NCBI RefSeq assembly: GCF_010993705.1
Contig: NZ_WOFO01000004.1
Coordinates: forward strand, 310,001-374,000
Length of the DNA stretch: 64,000 nucleotides
DNA from: Cyclobacterium sp. SYSU L10401
Lineage (GTDB): Bacteria; Bacteroidota; Bacteroidia; Cytophagales; Cyclobacteriaceae
Direction: 5' to 3'
The number at the start of each line of letters is the position of its first letter. Position 1 is the stretch's first letter. A program made the translations under genes and the position numbers. Under the pieces are notes generated by a model. The model saw only the letters and a list, made by a program, of their open reading frames with translations. It was not told where the DNA came from and made no database searches. This document shows positions 34,438 to 44,097 of the stretch, piece by piece.

Positions 34438-36702
34438 ATGGTTTTTGATATAGATATGATCAAGTCGGTTTACGCTGCATTTCCCGGGCGTATAGCCGCA
34501 GCAAGGAAAGCAGAAGGCAGACCGCTCACCCTCACTGAGAAGATCCTTTATGCCCATCTTTCCGAAGGAGAAGCCAGTGAAAAACACGAAAGGGGAGTCT
34601 CTTATGTAGACTTTAAACCTGACCGCGTGGCCATGCAGGATGCTACGGCACAAATGGCCCTGCTTCAATTCATGCAGGCAGGCAGGTCAAAGGTAGCTGT
34701 ACCCTCCACCGTACACTGTGACCACCTCATACAGGCTGAAGTGGGGGCAAACCCCGATCTGGCCAAAGCAAAGGATAAAAACCGGGAAGTCTACGATTTT
34801 CTTTCATCCGTATCCAATAAATATGGCCTGGGCTTTTGGAAACCAGGGGCAGGTATCATCCATCAGGTGGTGCTGGAAAACTATGCCTTTCCCGGAGGAA
34901 TGATGATCGGGACCGATTCTCATACGCCAAATGCCGGAGGTTTGGGCATGGTGGCCATAGGAGTGGGCGGAGCAGATGCCTGTGATGTCATGGCCGGACT
35001 CCCCTGGGAACTTAAGTTTCCCAAACTCATAGGAGTCAAGCTTACCGGTAAACTTTCCGGATGGACCTCAGCAAAAGATGTAATTCTTAAAGTAGCGGGT
35101 ATCCTCACCGTAAAAGGAGGCACGGGCTGCATCGTAGAATATTTTGGAGAAGGTGCCCGCTCACTTTCGGCTACCGGAAAAGGCACCATCTGTAATATGG
35201 GGGCCGAAATCGGTGCCACAACCTCTATTTTCGGGTATGATGAGAAATCGGAAGCCTATCTTCGGGGTACCGACAGATCGGACGTTGCCGACCTGGCCAA
35301 TAGCATCAGGGAACACCTGACAGGAGATCCTGAGGTATATGCAAACCCGGAAGCATATTTTAACGAAATCATCGAAATCAATCTTTCAGAACTGGAACCC
35401 CATGTCAATGGCCCTTTTACTCCGGACCTGGCCTGGCCTTTGTCGAAGTTCGCAGCTGCCGTTAAGGAAAATAACTGGCCGCAAAAGCTGGAAGTAGGAT
35501 TGATTGGTTCTTGCACCAATTCTTCCTATGAAGACATCTCCAGGGCAGCTTCCCTGGCCCAGCAGGCGGTAGATAAAAAGCTGAAAGCCAAGTCAGAATA
35601 TACCATTACCCCCGGATCCGAACAAGTTCGATTTACTGTAGAAAGAGATGGATTCCTCGGAATCTTTGAAAACATGGGAGGAGTGGTATTGGCCAATGCC
35701 TGCGGACCTTGTATAGGGCAGTGGGCCAGGCATGGTGCTGAAAAGCAGGAAAAAAATTCCATTATCACCTCGTTTAACCGGAATTTTGCCAAAAGAGCCG
35801 ATGGTAATCCAAATACACATTCTTTCGTAGCTTCCCCTGAGGTGGTTACAGCCATGGCCATTGCCGGAGACCTTACCTTTAACCCCATGACGGATACCCT
35901 GACCAACGAAGAAGGCAAACAGGTAAAACTGGAAGAACCTGCTGGTCTGGAACTCCCTGTCAAAGGTTTTGCGGTGGAAGATGCCGGTTATCAGGAGCCC
36001 GCTGCCGACGGTTCGGAAGTAGAGGTAAAAGTAGCCCCTGACTCAGAGCGGCTGCAGCTATTAGAACCCTTTCAACCCTGGGAAGGAACAGACCTGAAGG
36101 GGCTTAAGCTATTGATCAAGGCAAAGGGAAAATGTACTACGGATCATATCTCCATGGCCGGTCCCTGGTTAAGGTACCGGGGACACCTGGATAATATTTC
36201 CAACAACCTTCTGATCGGTGCGGTCAATTTCTTCAATGATGCCACTAATAAAGTAAAAAACCAGTTGGACGGCAGCTATGGAGAAGTGCCTGCCGTACAG
36301 CGTCAATACAAGCTGCACAACATCGGCAGCATGGTCGTTGGGGATGAAAATTATGGTGAAGGTTCGTCCAGGGAACATGCTGCCATGGAACCAAGATTCC
36401 TGGGGGTCCGTGCTATTCTGGTAAAATCCTTTGCCAGGATACACGAAACCAATCTTAAGAAGCAGGGAATGTTGGCTTTGACCTTTGACAATCCGGCAGA
36501 TTATGACCTGATTCAGGAGGATGACTCCCTGGATATTATCGGTTTGGACAGCTTTGCTCCCGGTAAGCCCCTGGTAGTAGTATGCAACCACCCTGATGGC
36601 AGCAAAGATGAAATCAAGGTCAATCATACCTATAATGCAGGACAGATCAGGTGGTTTAAAGCTGGATCAGCCCTCAATCTGGTAAAAGACAATGCCATTT
36701 AA
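34438..36702 (+). CDS. acn: Aconitate hydratase (mitochondrial-type)
   Basis: This TCA-cycle enzyme isomerises citrate and isocitrate through cis-aconitate in the cytosol. The [4Fe-4S] ligands appear as [10 protein letters not shown] and [11 protein letters not shown]. Other conserved blocks are [29 protein letters not shown]-like [11 protein letters not shown], and in the swivelling C-terminal domain [19 protein letters not shown] with the catalytic serine and [16 protein letters not shown]. The 754-residue length and these motifs place it with the mitochondrial-type aconitases common in Bacteroidota. It is monocistronic, with its own -7 box and terminator. It would supply isocitrate to the dehydrogenase at 19286. 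Confidence 0.97.
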   Translation: MVFDIDMIKSVYAAFPGRIAAARKAEGRPLTLTEKILYAHLSEGEASEKHERGVSYVDFKPDRVAMQDATAQMALLQFMQAGRSKVAVPSTVHCDHLIQAEVGANPDLAKAKDKNREVYDFLSSVSNKYGLGFWKPGAGIIHQVVLENYAFPGGMMIGTDSHTPNAGGLGMVAIGVGGADACDVMAGLPWELKFPKLIGVKLTGKLSGWTSAKDVILKVAGILTVKGGTGCIVEYFGEGARSLSATGKGTICNMGAEIGATTSIFGYDEKSEAYLRGTDRSDVADLANSIREHLTGDPEVYANPEAYFNEIIEINLSELEPHVNGPFTPDLAWPLSKFAAAVKENNWPQKLEVGLIGSCTNSSYEDISRAASLAQQAVDKKLKAKSEYTITPGSEQVRFTVERDGFLGIFENMGGVVLANACGPCIGQWARHGAEKQEKNSIITSFNRNFAKRADGNPNTHSFVASPEVVTAMAIAGDLTFNPMTDTLTNEEGKQVKLEEPAGLELPVKGFAVEDAGYQEPAADGSEVEVKVAPDSERLQLLEPFQPWEGTDLKGLKLLIKAKGKCTTDHISMAGPWLRYRGHLDNISNNLLIGAVNFFNDATNKVKNQLDGSYGEVPAVQRQYKLHNIGSMVVGDENYGEGSSREHAAMEPRFLGVRAILVKSFARIHETNLKKQGMLALTFDNPADYDLIQEDDSLDIIGLDSFAPGKPLVVVCNHPDGSKDEIKVNHTYNAGQIRWFKAGSALNLVKDNAI

Positions 36703-36731
36703 GGTGTACCTTTTTTGGCTTATGAAGGAAC

Positions 36732-36764
36732 AAAAGGTCATGGATGATACCCATGACCTTTTTT
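36732..36764 (+). terminator. Rho-independent terminator after aconitase
   Basis: AAAAGGTCATGG (36732-36743) pairs perfectly with CCATGACCTTTT (36751-36762) around a 7-base loop and ends in a short T-run. It begins 30 bases past the aconitase stop. Confidence 0.85.
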
Positions 36765-36859
36765 ATTGCCCATTAGTGGAGAGGGGATTTTTTGTGCCCC
36801 GAAGGGTTTGCTGCCGGCGTTCAGAGGTTGACACAAACAATTGTCATTGAAATGCCGGA

Positions 36860-37792
36860 TTATTCTGAAGACTGGTCAGTCAGGTATTGGTCCAATAATT
36901 TGATCGAGGGGTCCTTTTCAGACACCTCCCTGAGAAACCGTTCTGCGAGTTCCTTTTCTCCCTTTTTGTAGTAATAGATACCTTTATTTCTGAGGGCGTA
37001 CAGGTTTCTACTATTCTGCTTCAAACTAAAATTAATATCTTTCAAACCTTCCTCCAGATTACCCAGGTACAACTGGTACAGGCCCCTGTTGTTGTAGTAA
37101 TAAGGGTCGTCCTTTTCCAACCCGATGGCTTTATCCACCTGCTCCAGCGCCCTTTGATATTCTCCTTCTTCAAAATAAACCAGAGATTCCAGGTTATAGA
37201 TCATGCTGTGGCCAGGATCCATATTTTTTGCCAGCGATAAATTTCTTTTTACCTGCTCCCATTCTTCCAAATGATAATTGACGGTAGCCAGATTAATGTA
37301 AAGCTCCACGTTATTGGGATCCAGCTCCAGGGCTTTATCAAAGGCTTCCTTAGCCTCCGAATATTCTTTCAGGGCTGTCCAGGTCAATCCCTGTATGAAA
37401 TGAGCCTGCTTATCTTTCTCATCCATGGACAATAAGGTCCTGGTATCTTCCAGGGCTTTATAATTTTCGCCAAAATCCAGGTACGCCATTGCCCTTTGAA
37501 CCTGCGCTTCCCTATAGTTTCTGTCCAGGTCAATGGCCCGACTGTAATCCGCAATGGCATCTGGAAATTTTAACTGTCTGTGCAAGGCCATAGCCCGATT
37601 AAAGTAAGCGTCCTTAAACTCAGGATCAATGGCAATGGCCTCATCATAATAGGCAATCGCCCCTTTGGAATTTCCTTCCCTTAATTCGTTATTGCCTTTT
37701 AATAAAAACCTTCCCTTTTTGTCATCTGCAGAATCGCATGAAATTACTCCCAGCAGTATCCAGGCAAAAAGAACATATGGCATTTGATTCAT
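36860..37792 (-). CDS. Tetratricopeptide-repeat lipoprotein
   Basis: This 310-residue envelope lipoprotein has a signal ending in LLGVISC, where the cysteine (about residue 19) would be lipidated. After it come about seven TPR units, such as GAIAYYDEAIAIDPEFKDAY, AIADYSRAIDLDRNYREAQV and AKEAFDKALELDPNNVELYI. TPR units scaffold protein complexes; the partner is not evident. The start overlaps the stop of the upstream AI-2E transporter by 4 bases (ATGA), so translation of the two is coupled. That pairing hints that it may help the transporter, but this is only inferred from position. Confidence 0.88.
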   Translation of the reverse strand: MNQMPYVLFAWILLGVISCDSADDKKGRFLLKGNNELREGNSKGAIAYYDEAIAIDPEFKDAYFNRAMALHRQLKFPDAIADYSRAIDLDRNYREAQVQRAMAYLDFGENYKALEDTRTLLSMDEKDKQAHFIQGLTWTALKEYSEAKEAFDKALELDPNNVELYINLATVNYHLEEWEQVKRNLSLAKNMDPGHSMIYNLESLVYFEEGEYQRALEQVDKAIGLEKDDPYYYNNRGLYQLYLGNLEEGLKDINFSLKQNSRNLYALRNKGIYYYKKGEKELAERFLREVSEKDPSIKLLDQYLTDQSSE

Positions 37793-38868
37793 TTCTTTCC
37801 CTTTTTAAATATTGGCTTGATTTCTTCTTCACCAAACAAATAAGCGAAGGGTTTGGTGCTGTCCTTAAGTTCAAAAATCCTTTTTAGGATGGCTAAAGTG
37901 GGAATGATGAGGATCATACCAATTACTCCCCAAATGGCTCCCCCCAACAATAAACCCAGGAAAGTCACCAAGGCATTCAGGTTGACATTCCCCCCTACAA
38001 TTTTTGGGGTAAGAAAATTACTTTCAATCAATTGTATCACCGTAAAGGTAATGACAACCATCAGGGGATAAAACAGGCTATCCATGGTCAAAAAAGAAAA
38101 AATAAAAGGTAATATCGCACCCAGAAAAGGACCCAGGTAAGGTATAATATTAAGCAAGGCTGCAAAAAGCCCGAAAAAAATGGCATGCTTCACACCTATG
38201 GCGTACAAAGCTGCTGTATTGAGAACGGCCAGAATCCCCATTACCTTGATCATCCCTATGATGTAGTATTGAACTACTTTTCGGAGGTCCCGGATTTTTG
38301 ATTTTACATTTCCTTCATCTTCCCTATCAAAAAGCCTGGCTATAAAATTCCCCAAATGGTCCCGATAGATCAACATAAAAAATATAAATACAGGCAACAA
38401 GACGACACCCGATAAGGAGCCAATAGTAGACAATAAAAAATTCGACACCGTTTCACTGTTAGACTCCAATAACTCGAACAGTTGGGATTTATCTATTCCG
38501 TTCTTAATCCCCAGATTTGCTCCGAATAAATCAGTAGCGACCTGATCCAGGTCCGCCAGGTAGTTGTTTAGCCTGCCGGTAACATCTTCAAAGTCTCTGG
38601 AAAAACTCCTCACCTGCAGGATAACCAGTACAATCAGGCCTACAATGGCGGAAAGGGAAGTCAGCAGGGCTACCAGCGCCGAAAGCGGGCGGGGAAATTT
38701 TTTGGTTTCCATCCAGGTGCAGGCAGGTATCAGCAGCATGGCAATGTACCCCCCCAACATGAGTGGTATCAAAAGGCTTCTACCAATGATTAGAATAAAC
38801 ACAATAACGATTAATAATAACAAAATGGTGAGCGCCCTTAAATGACCAGGAAGTTTCAATTCTGCCAT
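37789..38868 (-). CDS. AI-2E family transporter (second copy)
   Basis: This inner-membrane protein of the AI-2E/PerM family has 359 residues. The typical cluster of helices at the N-terminus, a soluble loop (about 80-150) and the family block ALLNIIPYLGPFLGAILPFIF near 235-255 are visible. The C-terminal helix GGAIWGVIGMILIIPTLAIL is also typical. It ends in a basic tail (KPIFKKGKK). It is only distantly similar to the copy at 30949-32040. The substrate is unknown, and export of ions or of an osmolyte is as plausible as autoinducer transport. Confidence 0.9.
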   Translation of the reverse strand: MAELKLPGHLRALTILLLLIVIVFILIIGRSLLIPLMLGGYIAMLLIPACTWMETKKFPRPLSALVALLTSLSAIVGLIVLVILQVRSFSRDFEDVTGRLNNYLADLDQVATDLFGANLGIKNGIDKSQLFELLESNSETVSNFLLSTIGSLSGVVLLPVFIFFMLIYRDHLGNFIARLFDREDEGNVKSKIRDLRKVVQYYIIGMIKVMGILAVLNTAALYAIGVKHAIFFGLFAALLNIIPYLGPFLGAILPFIFSFLTMDSLFYPLMVVITFTVIQLIESNFLTPKIVGGNVNLNALVTFLGLLLGGAIWGVIGMILIIPTLAILKRIFELKDSTKPFAYLFGEEEIKPIFKKGKK

Positions 38869-38947
38869 ATTTTTTTAGTTTTGGAACAGTTATTGTATAA
38901 TTTATAAACAAATAAGAAAATAATTTTTCACTAAAACCAATAAAATT

Positions 38948-39148
38948 ATGTCTACCCAATTAAAAATTAAAGGCAACTGGAATGAATTAAAGGGCAAATT
39001 AAGGGCCAAATATGGAGAGTTGACGGACGATGACCTGGCATATGCTGAAGGTCAGGAAGAACAGTTGATTGGCAGGTTGCAGCAAAAGACCGGTGCAGCG
39101 AAAGAAGAAATTAAGAAAATGATTTTCTCTGAAGACGAGAAAAGATAA
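38948..39148 (+). CDS. CsbD family stress-response protein
   Basis: This small, charged cytosolic protein of 66 residues belongs to the CsbD family, induced in general stress responses in several bacteria. The motif KGNWNELKGKLRAKYGELTDDD is the family signature, and the rest is an amphipathic helix region (QLIGRLQQKTGAAKEEIKK). The biochemical function is unknown in the family. It is a single gene with a strong terminator, and the MscS channel lies convergent to it; both are common stress-response genes, though a joint role is not shown. Confidence 0.92.
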   Translation: MSTQLKIKGNWNELKGKLRAKYGELTDDDLAYAEGQEEQLIGRLQQKTGAAKEEIKKMIFSEDEKR

Positions 39149-39173
39149 ACCTTAATCTAAATTCAATAATTGA

Positions 39174-39215
39174 ACAAAAGCGCCGGATTTTAAATCCGGT
39201 GCTTTTGTCTTTTTT
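39174..39215. terminator. Terminator between csbD and mscS-like genes
   Basis: The stem ACAAAAGCGCCGGAT pairs with ATCCGGTGCTTTTGT (one G-U pair) within 39174-39208, followed by a T-run at 39210-39215. It sits between convergent genes and can serve both, more clearly the plus strand. Confidence 0.85.
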
Positions 39216-39217
39216 AC

Positions 39218-40141
39218 CTAACCCTTACTTGTTCCCATAGATCTGATTTTTTCTGATTTATCCACTTGCTCATGGAGCTGCACCCCTCCCTTTATGCCAA
39301 AATCGAGGGTACGGATGGGGAATGGGATCATGATATCATTGTCATCAAAGGCCTTTTTGATGTTTTTAATGGCCTGATTTTTGGCACTTATATAAGCGCG
39401 GTTTTCTCTGGAATATTCCAGCCAGATATTTACCGAAAAGTCTATAGAACTATCTCCAAAACCTTTCCAGAAAAGGCTGACATCTTCATCGCCAATTCTT
39501 CCAGGTACATCTCTGGCGGCTTCAAGTGCAATACGCTCTACTTTTTCCAGGTCTTCACCATAGCTCACCCCCACATCTACCCTGATCCGCCTTCTGCCCT
39601 CCTCCGTATAATTGGTGAAGTTTTCCTGAAAAAGAAACCGGTTAGGTACATAAACCATTGGCCCATCAAAAGTTTTTACTTTGGTCACACGCAAATTGAT
39701 ATCCACCACATTGCCCATGATCCCATCATGGGTTTCTATCACATCCCCTATGGCATAGGGCTGCTGAAAAGTGATATAAATCCCTGACATAAAATTTGCA
39801 GCGGTATCCTGAAAAGCAAAACCCAGTGCCAGACCGATAATACCCAGCCCGGCTAATATGGAAGTGACTGTACCCGTAAGGTTCAATATGGAAAGGCACA
39901 TCATAACTCCTCCAACCAAAATGGCTAGAAAAATCAATCTGCTTAAAAATCCACTGATGGTTTCATCCAGGTGAATATTTAGCAATTGTTTTTTGGAAAA
40001 CCGCTCAGCAAACCGGGACAAAAATAAAAATAGCATAAAAATAACAAGTGCAGAAACCATGTTTGGAAGGTACTCAACAAAAGAGGTAAGCCAATTCTCG
40101 AGTTTTTCCAACAATGTCTGTATGAGTTTAGAAGTGTCCAT
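39218..40141 (-). CDS. Small-conductance mechanosensitive channel (MscS family)
   Basis: This inner-membrane channel opens under membrane tension to release solutes in osmotic downshock. Three N-terminal helices lie within residues 20-110. The pore-lining helix and start of the beta domain carry GLGIIGLALGFAFQDTAANF followed by SGIYITFQQPYAIGDVI, the family's diagnostic stretch. The middle beta domain (about 125-185) and the C-terminal alpha/beta domain follow. The length of 307 is close to MscS of E. coli (286). It is transcribed as a single gene, convergent to csbD. Confidence 0.95.
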   Translation of the reverse strand: MDTSKLIQTLLEKLENWLTSFVEYLPNMVSALVIFMLFLFLSRFAERFSKKQLLNIHLDETISGFLSRLIFLAILVGGVMMCLSILNLTGTVTSILAGLGIIGLALGFAFQDTAANFMSGIYITFQQPYAIGDVIETHDGIMGNVVDINLRVTKVKTFDGPMVYVPNRFLFQENFTNYTEEGRRRIRVDVGVSYGEDLEKVERIALEAARDVPGRIGDEDVSLFWKGFGDSSIDFSVNIWLEYSRENRAYISAKNQAIKNIKKAFDDNDIMIPFPIRTLDFGIKGGVQLHEQVDKSEKIRSMGTSKG

Positions 40142-40297
40142 ATTCTATTGGTTCTTGGTATATGAGAAGTAAGATTTAATGTTTTAAAAAGAAAGGTAAT
40201 AAAAAAAATTAAGTTCCTGATTACCCCAAATCTGACAAAAGTTATTAAACGGGTTGATTTGACTACCGAAAAATCAGTTAATTTTACCTTATTTTCC

Positions 40298-40326
40298 GTT
40301 ACAATTTTTATATTCGATGCAACTAA
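40298..40326 (+). promoter_or_regulatory. Candidate ECF-sigma promoter of the poly-Asp/CHAT operon
   Basis: GTTACAA (40298-40304), 11 bases, then GATGCAACTAA (40316-40326). The same two blocks at the same spacing precede the ECF sigma gene and the acidic lipoprotein gene. The second block covers the ATG at 40317, so the lipoprotein must start at 40341, 14 bases downstream. The link to this sigma factor is inferred. Confidence 0.6.
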
Positions 40327-40340
40327 TAGAAAAACGAAAA

Positions 40341-41240
40341 ATGCCAAATAAGAATAACACGATTATTGAAGTACTCGTTTTTCTTTTGATATTGTCTTCC
40401 TGTAACCTGGACAGAAATGTCAATGGCACTTCAGATGATACTTTTGAAGCAGACTGCCAGTCGTTGAGTTATGGTGACACTTTATTTTTCATCAATGATA
40501 CAGGCGATAACACCATCAGTCCCCTGGGAATCGAAGGACCAGGATTGTTTTCCTCTCAACCAGAAGGCCTGGCCATAGATCCTGAAACAGGCATTATTGA
40601 CATCAACCAAAGTGAGACAGGGTTAAAGTACAGGGTTTCTTTTGCTCAGGGCAACAATAGCTGCCATATCGAATTGACTATTGCAGGTATCAACTATTTA
40701 GATGGCCTTTACGTGTTGGACCAGGGAGAAACGAGCGTTCAACCTGTTTTTAACGGATCGCCGGCTACCTTACCCCCATGTGAAGATGATGATGATGATG
40801 ATGACGACGATGATGACGACGACGATGATGATGATGATGACGAGGATTGTGAATTTGATGCAGCCGGTCCTGGAGGAGAGCGCTTAGCCGATCAGGGGCT
40901 CATCATCGGTAATTCCACCGGAGTCATTAAACTTCAGGAGACACTTCAGAATAACTTTTTTGGTACCCAACCGGAAAATGGAATTGAAAAAGATGTCAAG
41001 CTTTACTACCGGCTAAATGATGGCAGCATGCAAGCTTTGAATGCCATTGACTTAAAATTCTTTTATTACGAAACGATGGAAGATGTACCCCAAATCCTGA
41101 TTGATGAAATCCAGGCAAAACAAGACCAAATTTTATCTATCAAGCCTTTTTCGAATAATTTAAGAACAAATTTTGATCCTCCCAGAACAAGAAGGCCAAG
41201 ACCACCGTATCTTGTGGTAGTTTCCCGCTTTTCGCGGTAA
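40341..41240 (+). CDS. Lipoprotein with a cysteine-flanked 19-residue poly-aspartate tract
   Basis: I do not recognise this 299-residue protein. The signal VLVFLLILSSC is a good lipobox, making it an envelope lipoprotein. The N-terminal half (about 30-125) looks beta-rich and resembles a cadherin/dystroglycan-like fold (EGLAIDPETGIIDINQSETG). At the centre lies a run of 19 aspartates, then Glu-Asp, between two cysteines (codons 40785-40841), likely to bind divalent cations. The C-terminal region is basic and ends RPRPPYLVVVSRFSR. The ATG at 40341 was chosen because the upstream ATG lies inside the promoter motif. It is 25 bases upstream of the CHAT protease gene and is presumably cotranscribed with it. 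Confidence 0.78.
   Translation: MPNKNNTIIEVLVFLLILSSCNLDRNVNGTSDDTFEADCQSLSYGDTLFFINDTGDNTISPLGIEGPGLFSSQPEGLAIDPETGIIDINQSETGLKYRVSFAQGNNSCHIELTIAGINYLDGLYVLDQGETSVQPVFNGSPATLPPCEDDDDDDDDDDDDDDDDDDDEDCEFDAAGPGGERLADQGLIIGNSTGVIKLQETLQNNFFGTQPENGIEKDVKLYYRLNDGSMQALNAIDLKFFYYETMEDVPQILIDEIQAKQDQILSIKPFSNNLRTNFDPPRTRRPRPPYLVVVSRFSR
40785..40841 (+). repeat. GAT/GAC trinucleotide run (poly-Asp)
   Basis: Nineteen consecutive aspartate codons, a mixture of GAT (12) and GAC (7), inside the lipoprotein gene. The mixture shows the run is not one pure slipping repeat, although its longest pure GAT block is six codons. Confidence 0.9.
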
Positions 41241-41247
41241 ACTACCA
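41215..41247 (+). other. Intercistronic hairpin spanning the lipoprotein stop codon
   Basis: TGGTAGTTT (41215-41223) pairs with AAACTACCA (41239-41247), and inside CCGC pairs with GCGG around TTTTC, with one mismatch between the two stems. It contains the stop codon and lies 19 bases before the CHAT ATG. No T-run follows, so it is more likely an RNA-stability or attenuation element than a terminator. Confidence 0.6.
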
Positions 41248-41265
41248 GGATACCCCCTTGTGCCA

Positions 41266-44064
41266 ATGATAAAAAAACAGTTTTTTATAATTTTATGCTG
41301 CTGCAATTGTTTTACCCCGCTTTTGTTTGGGCAGGAAAGCTCGCTGGATAAAAAGTATGAGCGGGCATTGAACTATTTTTATGCCGAATACCCCACGGAT
41401 CAAAGTGACAGCACCGCTATTCAGCTGTTGGAAGAAATTAAATCTCAATTCCCAACCAACGCTTTAACACCTTCCCAATCGGCCGACGTTTATGAGAAAT
41501 TAGGCACCTTATACCTGATCCAAAACCAACCGCAAAAAAGTATTGAAATCTTGCGCCGGGGGCTGAAATTCATTGAACAAAATGAAGCAAATGACAGCCT
41601 GTTATTTAACCCCTATTTATACATGGGGGAGTCATTTTTTCTCTTGAATCAGGCAGATAGCAGTATCCATTACCTCAATCAGGCAGAAAAAAAATTGGAT
41701 GCGAAAAAGGACAAGCAGGAAACCGGCAGGCTGTATAACTCATTGGGGGTGATTTACTATGAGTCAGGGAATTATGCCCAAGCCACAAATTATTTTTCTA
41801 AAGCCAGGTCCATCGTAACAGAAAAATCCAATCCAGAACCATCAGCAGCTACCGAATATGCGATATTTAGCTTTTTGACAAATGAAGCTGCTGCATGGGC
41901 CAACTTGAAAGTATTTGATAAGGCAGTTACCTTGTATCAGGAGGCATTGAACCTGGGTATTGACCGGGACGAGGTGTTGAGCAAACTCGCCTCACTCTAT
42001 ATCAAAAACCAAAATCCAGATTCAGCACGCTACTACCTGGACAGCATAGCGGAGCAGGCAAGTCGAAATAGCCTGCCGAACCAAAACATCAACGCAGAGA
42101 TCCATTTGCTTAAGGGTCAGGCAGACAAGTCCCTTGAATTGCTGATCCCCGGTCTGGACGAAGAAAAAAGAAAAAACTTTCAGCCCAGTCAGGTTGCTTT
42201 GGATTATCACAAGGGGAAGACCTACCAAATAATAGGAAGGTCCTGGATGGAAAAAAAGGAGTACCAGATGGCAGCAGAGGCATTTCATAAAGCCATATTA
42301 CAGTTTGACGGGGTGTTTTCTGAAGAAGACATTTGGAAAAACCCCTCTCCCGGTAACATCAATTGGGGAATGACGGATATTTTTGAAAGCCTGGTTTTGA
42401 AAGCTAAAAGCACCATGGTGCTGGCCAAAGAAAACAATGATATGCCCACGTATCAATTGTCCTTCGACACCTACCAGGTAGCCTTTGATCTGGTTTTTTA
42501 TCTGAACAATTTATATGACAATCAGGATGCGCGGATATTTCTGGGGGAGTCCATTCGCAAGGCATACGAAGAAGCAGTATCCGCTTCTATAGCATTATAT
42601 CAGCTTACAAAAGATCAAAAGCATTTGGTTAGGGGATTTATATGGGCAGAAGAAAGCAAAGCTACTGCATTGGAACTGGCGAGAAATGAGGGAAAAATCA
42701 AGGCAAATTCAGGTATTCCTCTTGCCCTTCTTCAGGAAGAGAAAATTTTAAAATTTCAATTAACCAGGGCCAATCAAAAAATAAGGGAGGTTCAGGATCC
42801 CAATAAGCTGGAAGATCTGGAAGCGCAAGTCCGGGACAGCAAATTGGCATTAAGCCGTTTATATGCCTCCTACAATGATTTTTCATCCTTCTTCGATCAA
42901 AAGTTAAATACGGAAAGGATAAGGATTCAAAAACTTCAAAACTTCTTACAAAGCGGTCACCAAGTGTTACTGTCCTATTTTGTGGCCAATGATGTCATTT
43001 TTTGCTTTATGCTCTCCGAGGATGATTTGTATTTGTCGGCAATTATTGAAAAAGGACCGCTTACAGAAACAATAAAAAGCATGAACCAGGAGCTAATCTC
43101 CTCCAGAGGAAACAACCGACAAGAGCTAGAGCAGGTTACCATTCAGGCATTTGATCAAATGTTGGGCGAGGCGTATCCTGATCTAAAAAAACACTCAAAT
43201 TGGATCATCCTCCCGGATCAAATGCTTGTACATGTTCCCTTTGAAATGCTGGCAGACCCTGAAGGAAACTACCTGGTGGAAAATCATGCGATTACTTACC
43301 AGTATTCAGGGAAATTACTTCAAATGGATACAAGCCGGATCAATTCCGATAAAGAGAAAGCCATCGGTTTTGCCCCATTTTCAGCAGCTACCGGATTACC
43401 GGAAACCAATGATTTTGCTCCTCTTCCTGCAGCTGCTTCAGAGATGGAATTACTGGAAGGCAGGATATTTCTTGGGACTGCCGCCACAAAACAGGAGTTT
43501 TTGGCCCATTCAGAAAATGCTTCCATTATCCATCTTGCCACACATGCCTTGTCAAATCCAGAATCCCCGGAGGAAGGGTTTATAGTATTCTCTCCTTCCC
43601 AGGAAAATCACTTGCTCTATGCAGAGGAATTGTATCAATTGGATTTGCGGCAGGCTTCCCTGGTTTTTTTAAGTGCCTGTGACACCCACCAGGGTCAGGT
43701 GATGAATGGAGAAGGCTTGATCAGCCTTTCTCGTGGCTTTTCCTATGCAGGTTGTGACAATATTATCAGCAGCATCTGGAAAGCCAATGATAAGGTGACA
43801 GCCTACCTGAGTGAGGTTTTTTATGACAAGGTAAATCAGGGTAACACTTATCCCGAAGCCTTGCAACTGGCAAAAAAAACCTTGCTAAAAGATACTAAAA
43901 TGGCACAGTATCACCATCCCTATTTTTGGGCAAATATGGTTTTCATCGGCAATACTTTTGATGCAACATCCAGGCAATCGGCAGGAATAACGCTAAGTTT
44001 TCTTTTGCTGGTTCTGGTTGCAGCTGGTTTTATTTGGTTTTGGAAGAAAAAAAGAGGGCTTTAA
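41266..44064 (+). CDS. Exported TPR-CHAT protease with C-terminal membrane anchor
   Basis: This 932-residue protein carries a C-terminal CHAT domain, the caspase-like cysteine peptidase fold. The catalytic pair is visible as IIHLATHAL (His) and VFLSACDTHQG (Cys), about 50 residues apart as in the family. Upstream are TPR repeats from about residue 60 to 340 (ADVYEKLGTLYLIQNQPQKS, YNSLGVIYYESGNYAQATNY) and a helical linker. The signal peptide (FFIILCCCNCFTPLLFG-Q) and the final transmembrane helix (LSFLLLVLVAAGFIWFW, then KKKRGL) place the domains in the periplasm, tethered to the inner membrane. ATG 41266 was chosen over GTG 41260. Substrate unknown; the anti-sigma protein and the lipoproteins encoded next to it are candidates. 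Confidence 0.87.
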   Translation: MIKKQFFIILCCCNCFTPLLFGQESSLDKKYERALNYFYAEYPTDQSDSTAIQLLEEIKSQFPTNALTPSQSADVYEKLGTLYLIQNQPQKSIEILRRGLKFIEQNEANDSLLFNPYLYMGESFFLLNQADSSIHYLNQAEKKLDAKKDKQETGRLYNSLGVIYYESGNYAQATNYFSKARSIVTEKSNPEPSAATEYAIFSFLTNEAAAWANLKVFDKAVTLYQEALNLGIDRDEVLSKLASLYIKNQNPDSARYYLDSIAEQASRNSLPNQNINAEIHLLKGQADKSLELLIPGLDEEKRKNFQPSQVALDYHKGKTYQIIGRSWMEKKEYQMAAEAFHKAILQFDGVFSEEDIWKNPSPGNINWGMTDIFESLVLKAKSTMVLAKENNDMPTYQLSFDTYQVAFDLVFYLNNLYDNQDARIFLGESIRKAYEEAVSASIALYQLTKDQKHLVRGFIWAEESKATALELARNEGKIKANSGIPLALLQEEKILKFQLTRANQKIREVQDPNKLEDLEAQVRDSKLALSRLYASYNDFSSFFDQKLNTERIRIQKLQNFLQSGHQVLLSYFVANDVIFCFMLSEDDLYLSAIIEKGPLTETIKSMNQELISSRGNNRQELEQVTIQAFDQMLGEAYPDLKKHSNWIILPDQMLVHVPFEMLADPEGNYLVENHAITYQYSGKLLQMDTSRINSDKEKAIGFAPFSAATGLPETNDFAPLPAAASEMELLEGRIFLGTAATKQEFLAHSENASIIHLATHALSNPESPEEGFIVFSPSQENHLLYAEELYQLDLRQASLVFLSACDTHQGQVMNGEGLISLSRGFSYAGCDNIISSIWKANDKVTAYLSEVFYDKVNQGNTYPEALQLAKKTLLKDTKMAQYHHPYFWANMVFIGNTFDATSRQSAGITLSFLLLVLVAAGFIWFWKKKRGL

Positions 44065-44080
44065 ACGCCCTCTTTGTTAT
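44051..44080 (+). terminator. Terminator at the end of the CHAT gene
   Basis: AAAGAGGGC (44051-44059) pairs perfectly with GCCCTCTTT (44067-44075) around a 7-base loop that contains most of the stop codon. It is followed by TGTTAT-type sequence. It ends the CHAT operon, facing the convergent acidic lipoprotein gene. Confidence 0.75.
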
Positions 44081-44097
44081 GAGTGATTAAGCTAATA

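Noticed and set aside
40317-40340. The upstream ATG of the poly-Asp lipoprotein.
   Set aside because: It lies inside the conserved second block of the promoter motif, and the downstream ATG gives the normal signal-peptide length.
40785-40841. A simple phase-variation repeat at the poly-Asp run.
   Set aside because: It is made of mixed GAT/GAC codons in multiples of three, so slippage would not shift the frame; length change remains possible but no on/off switch is implied.
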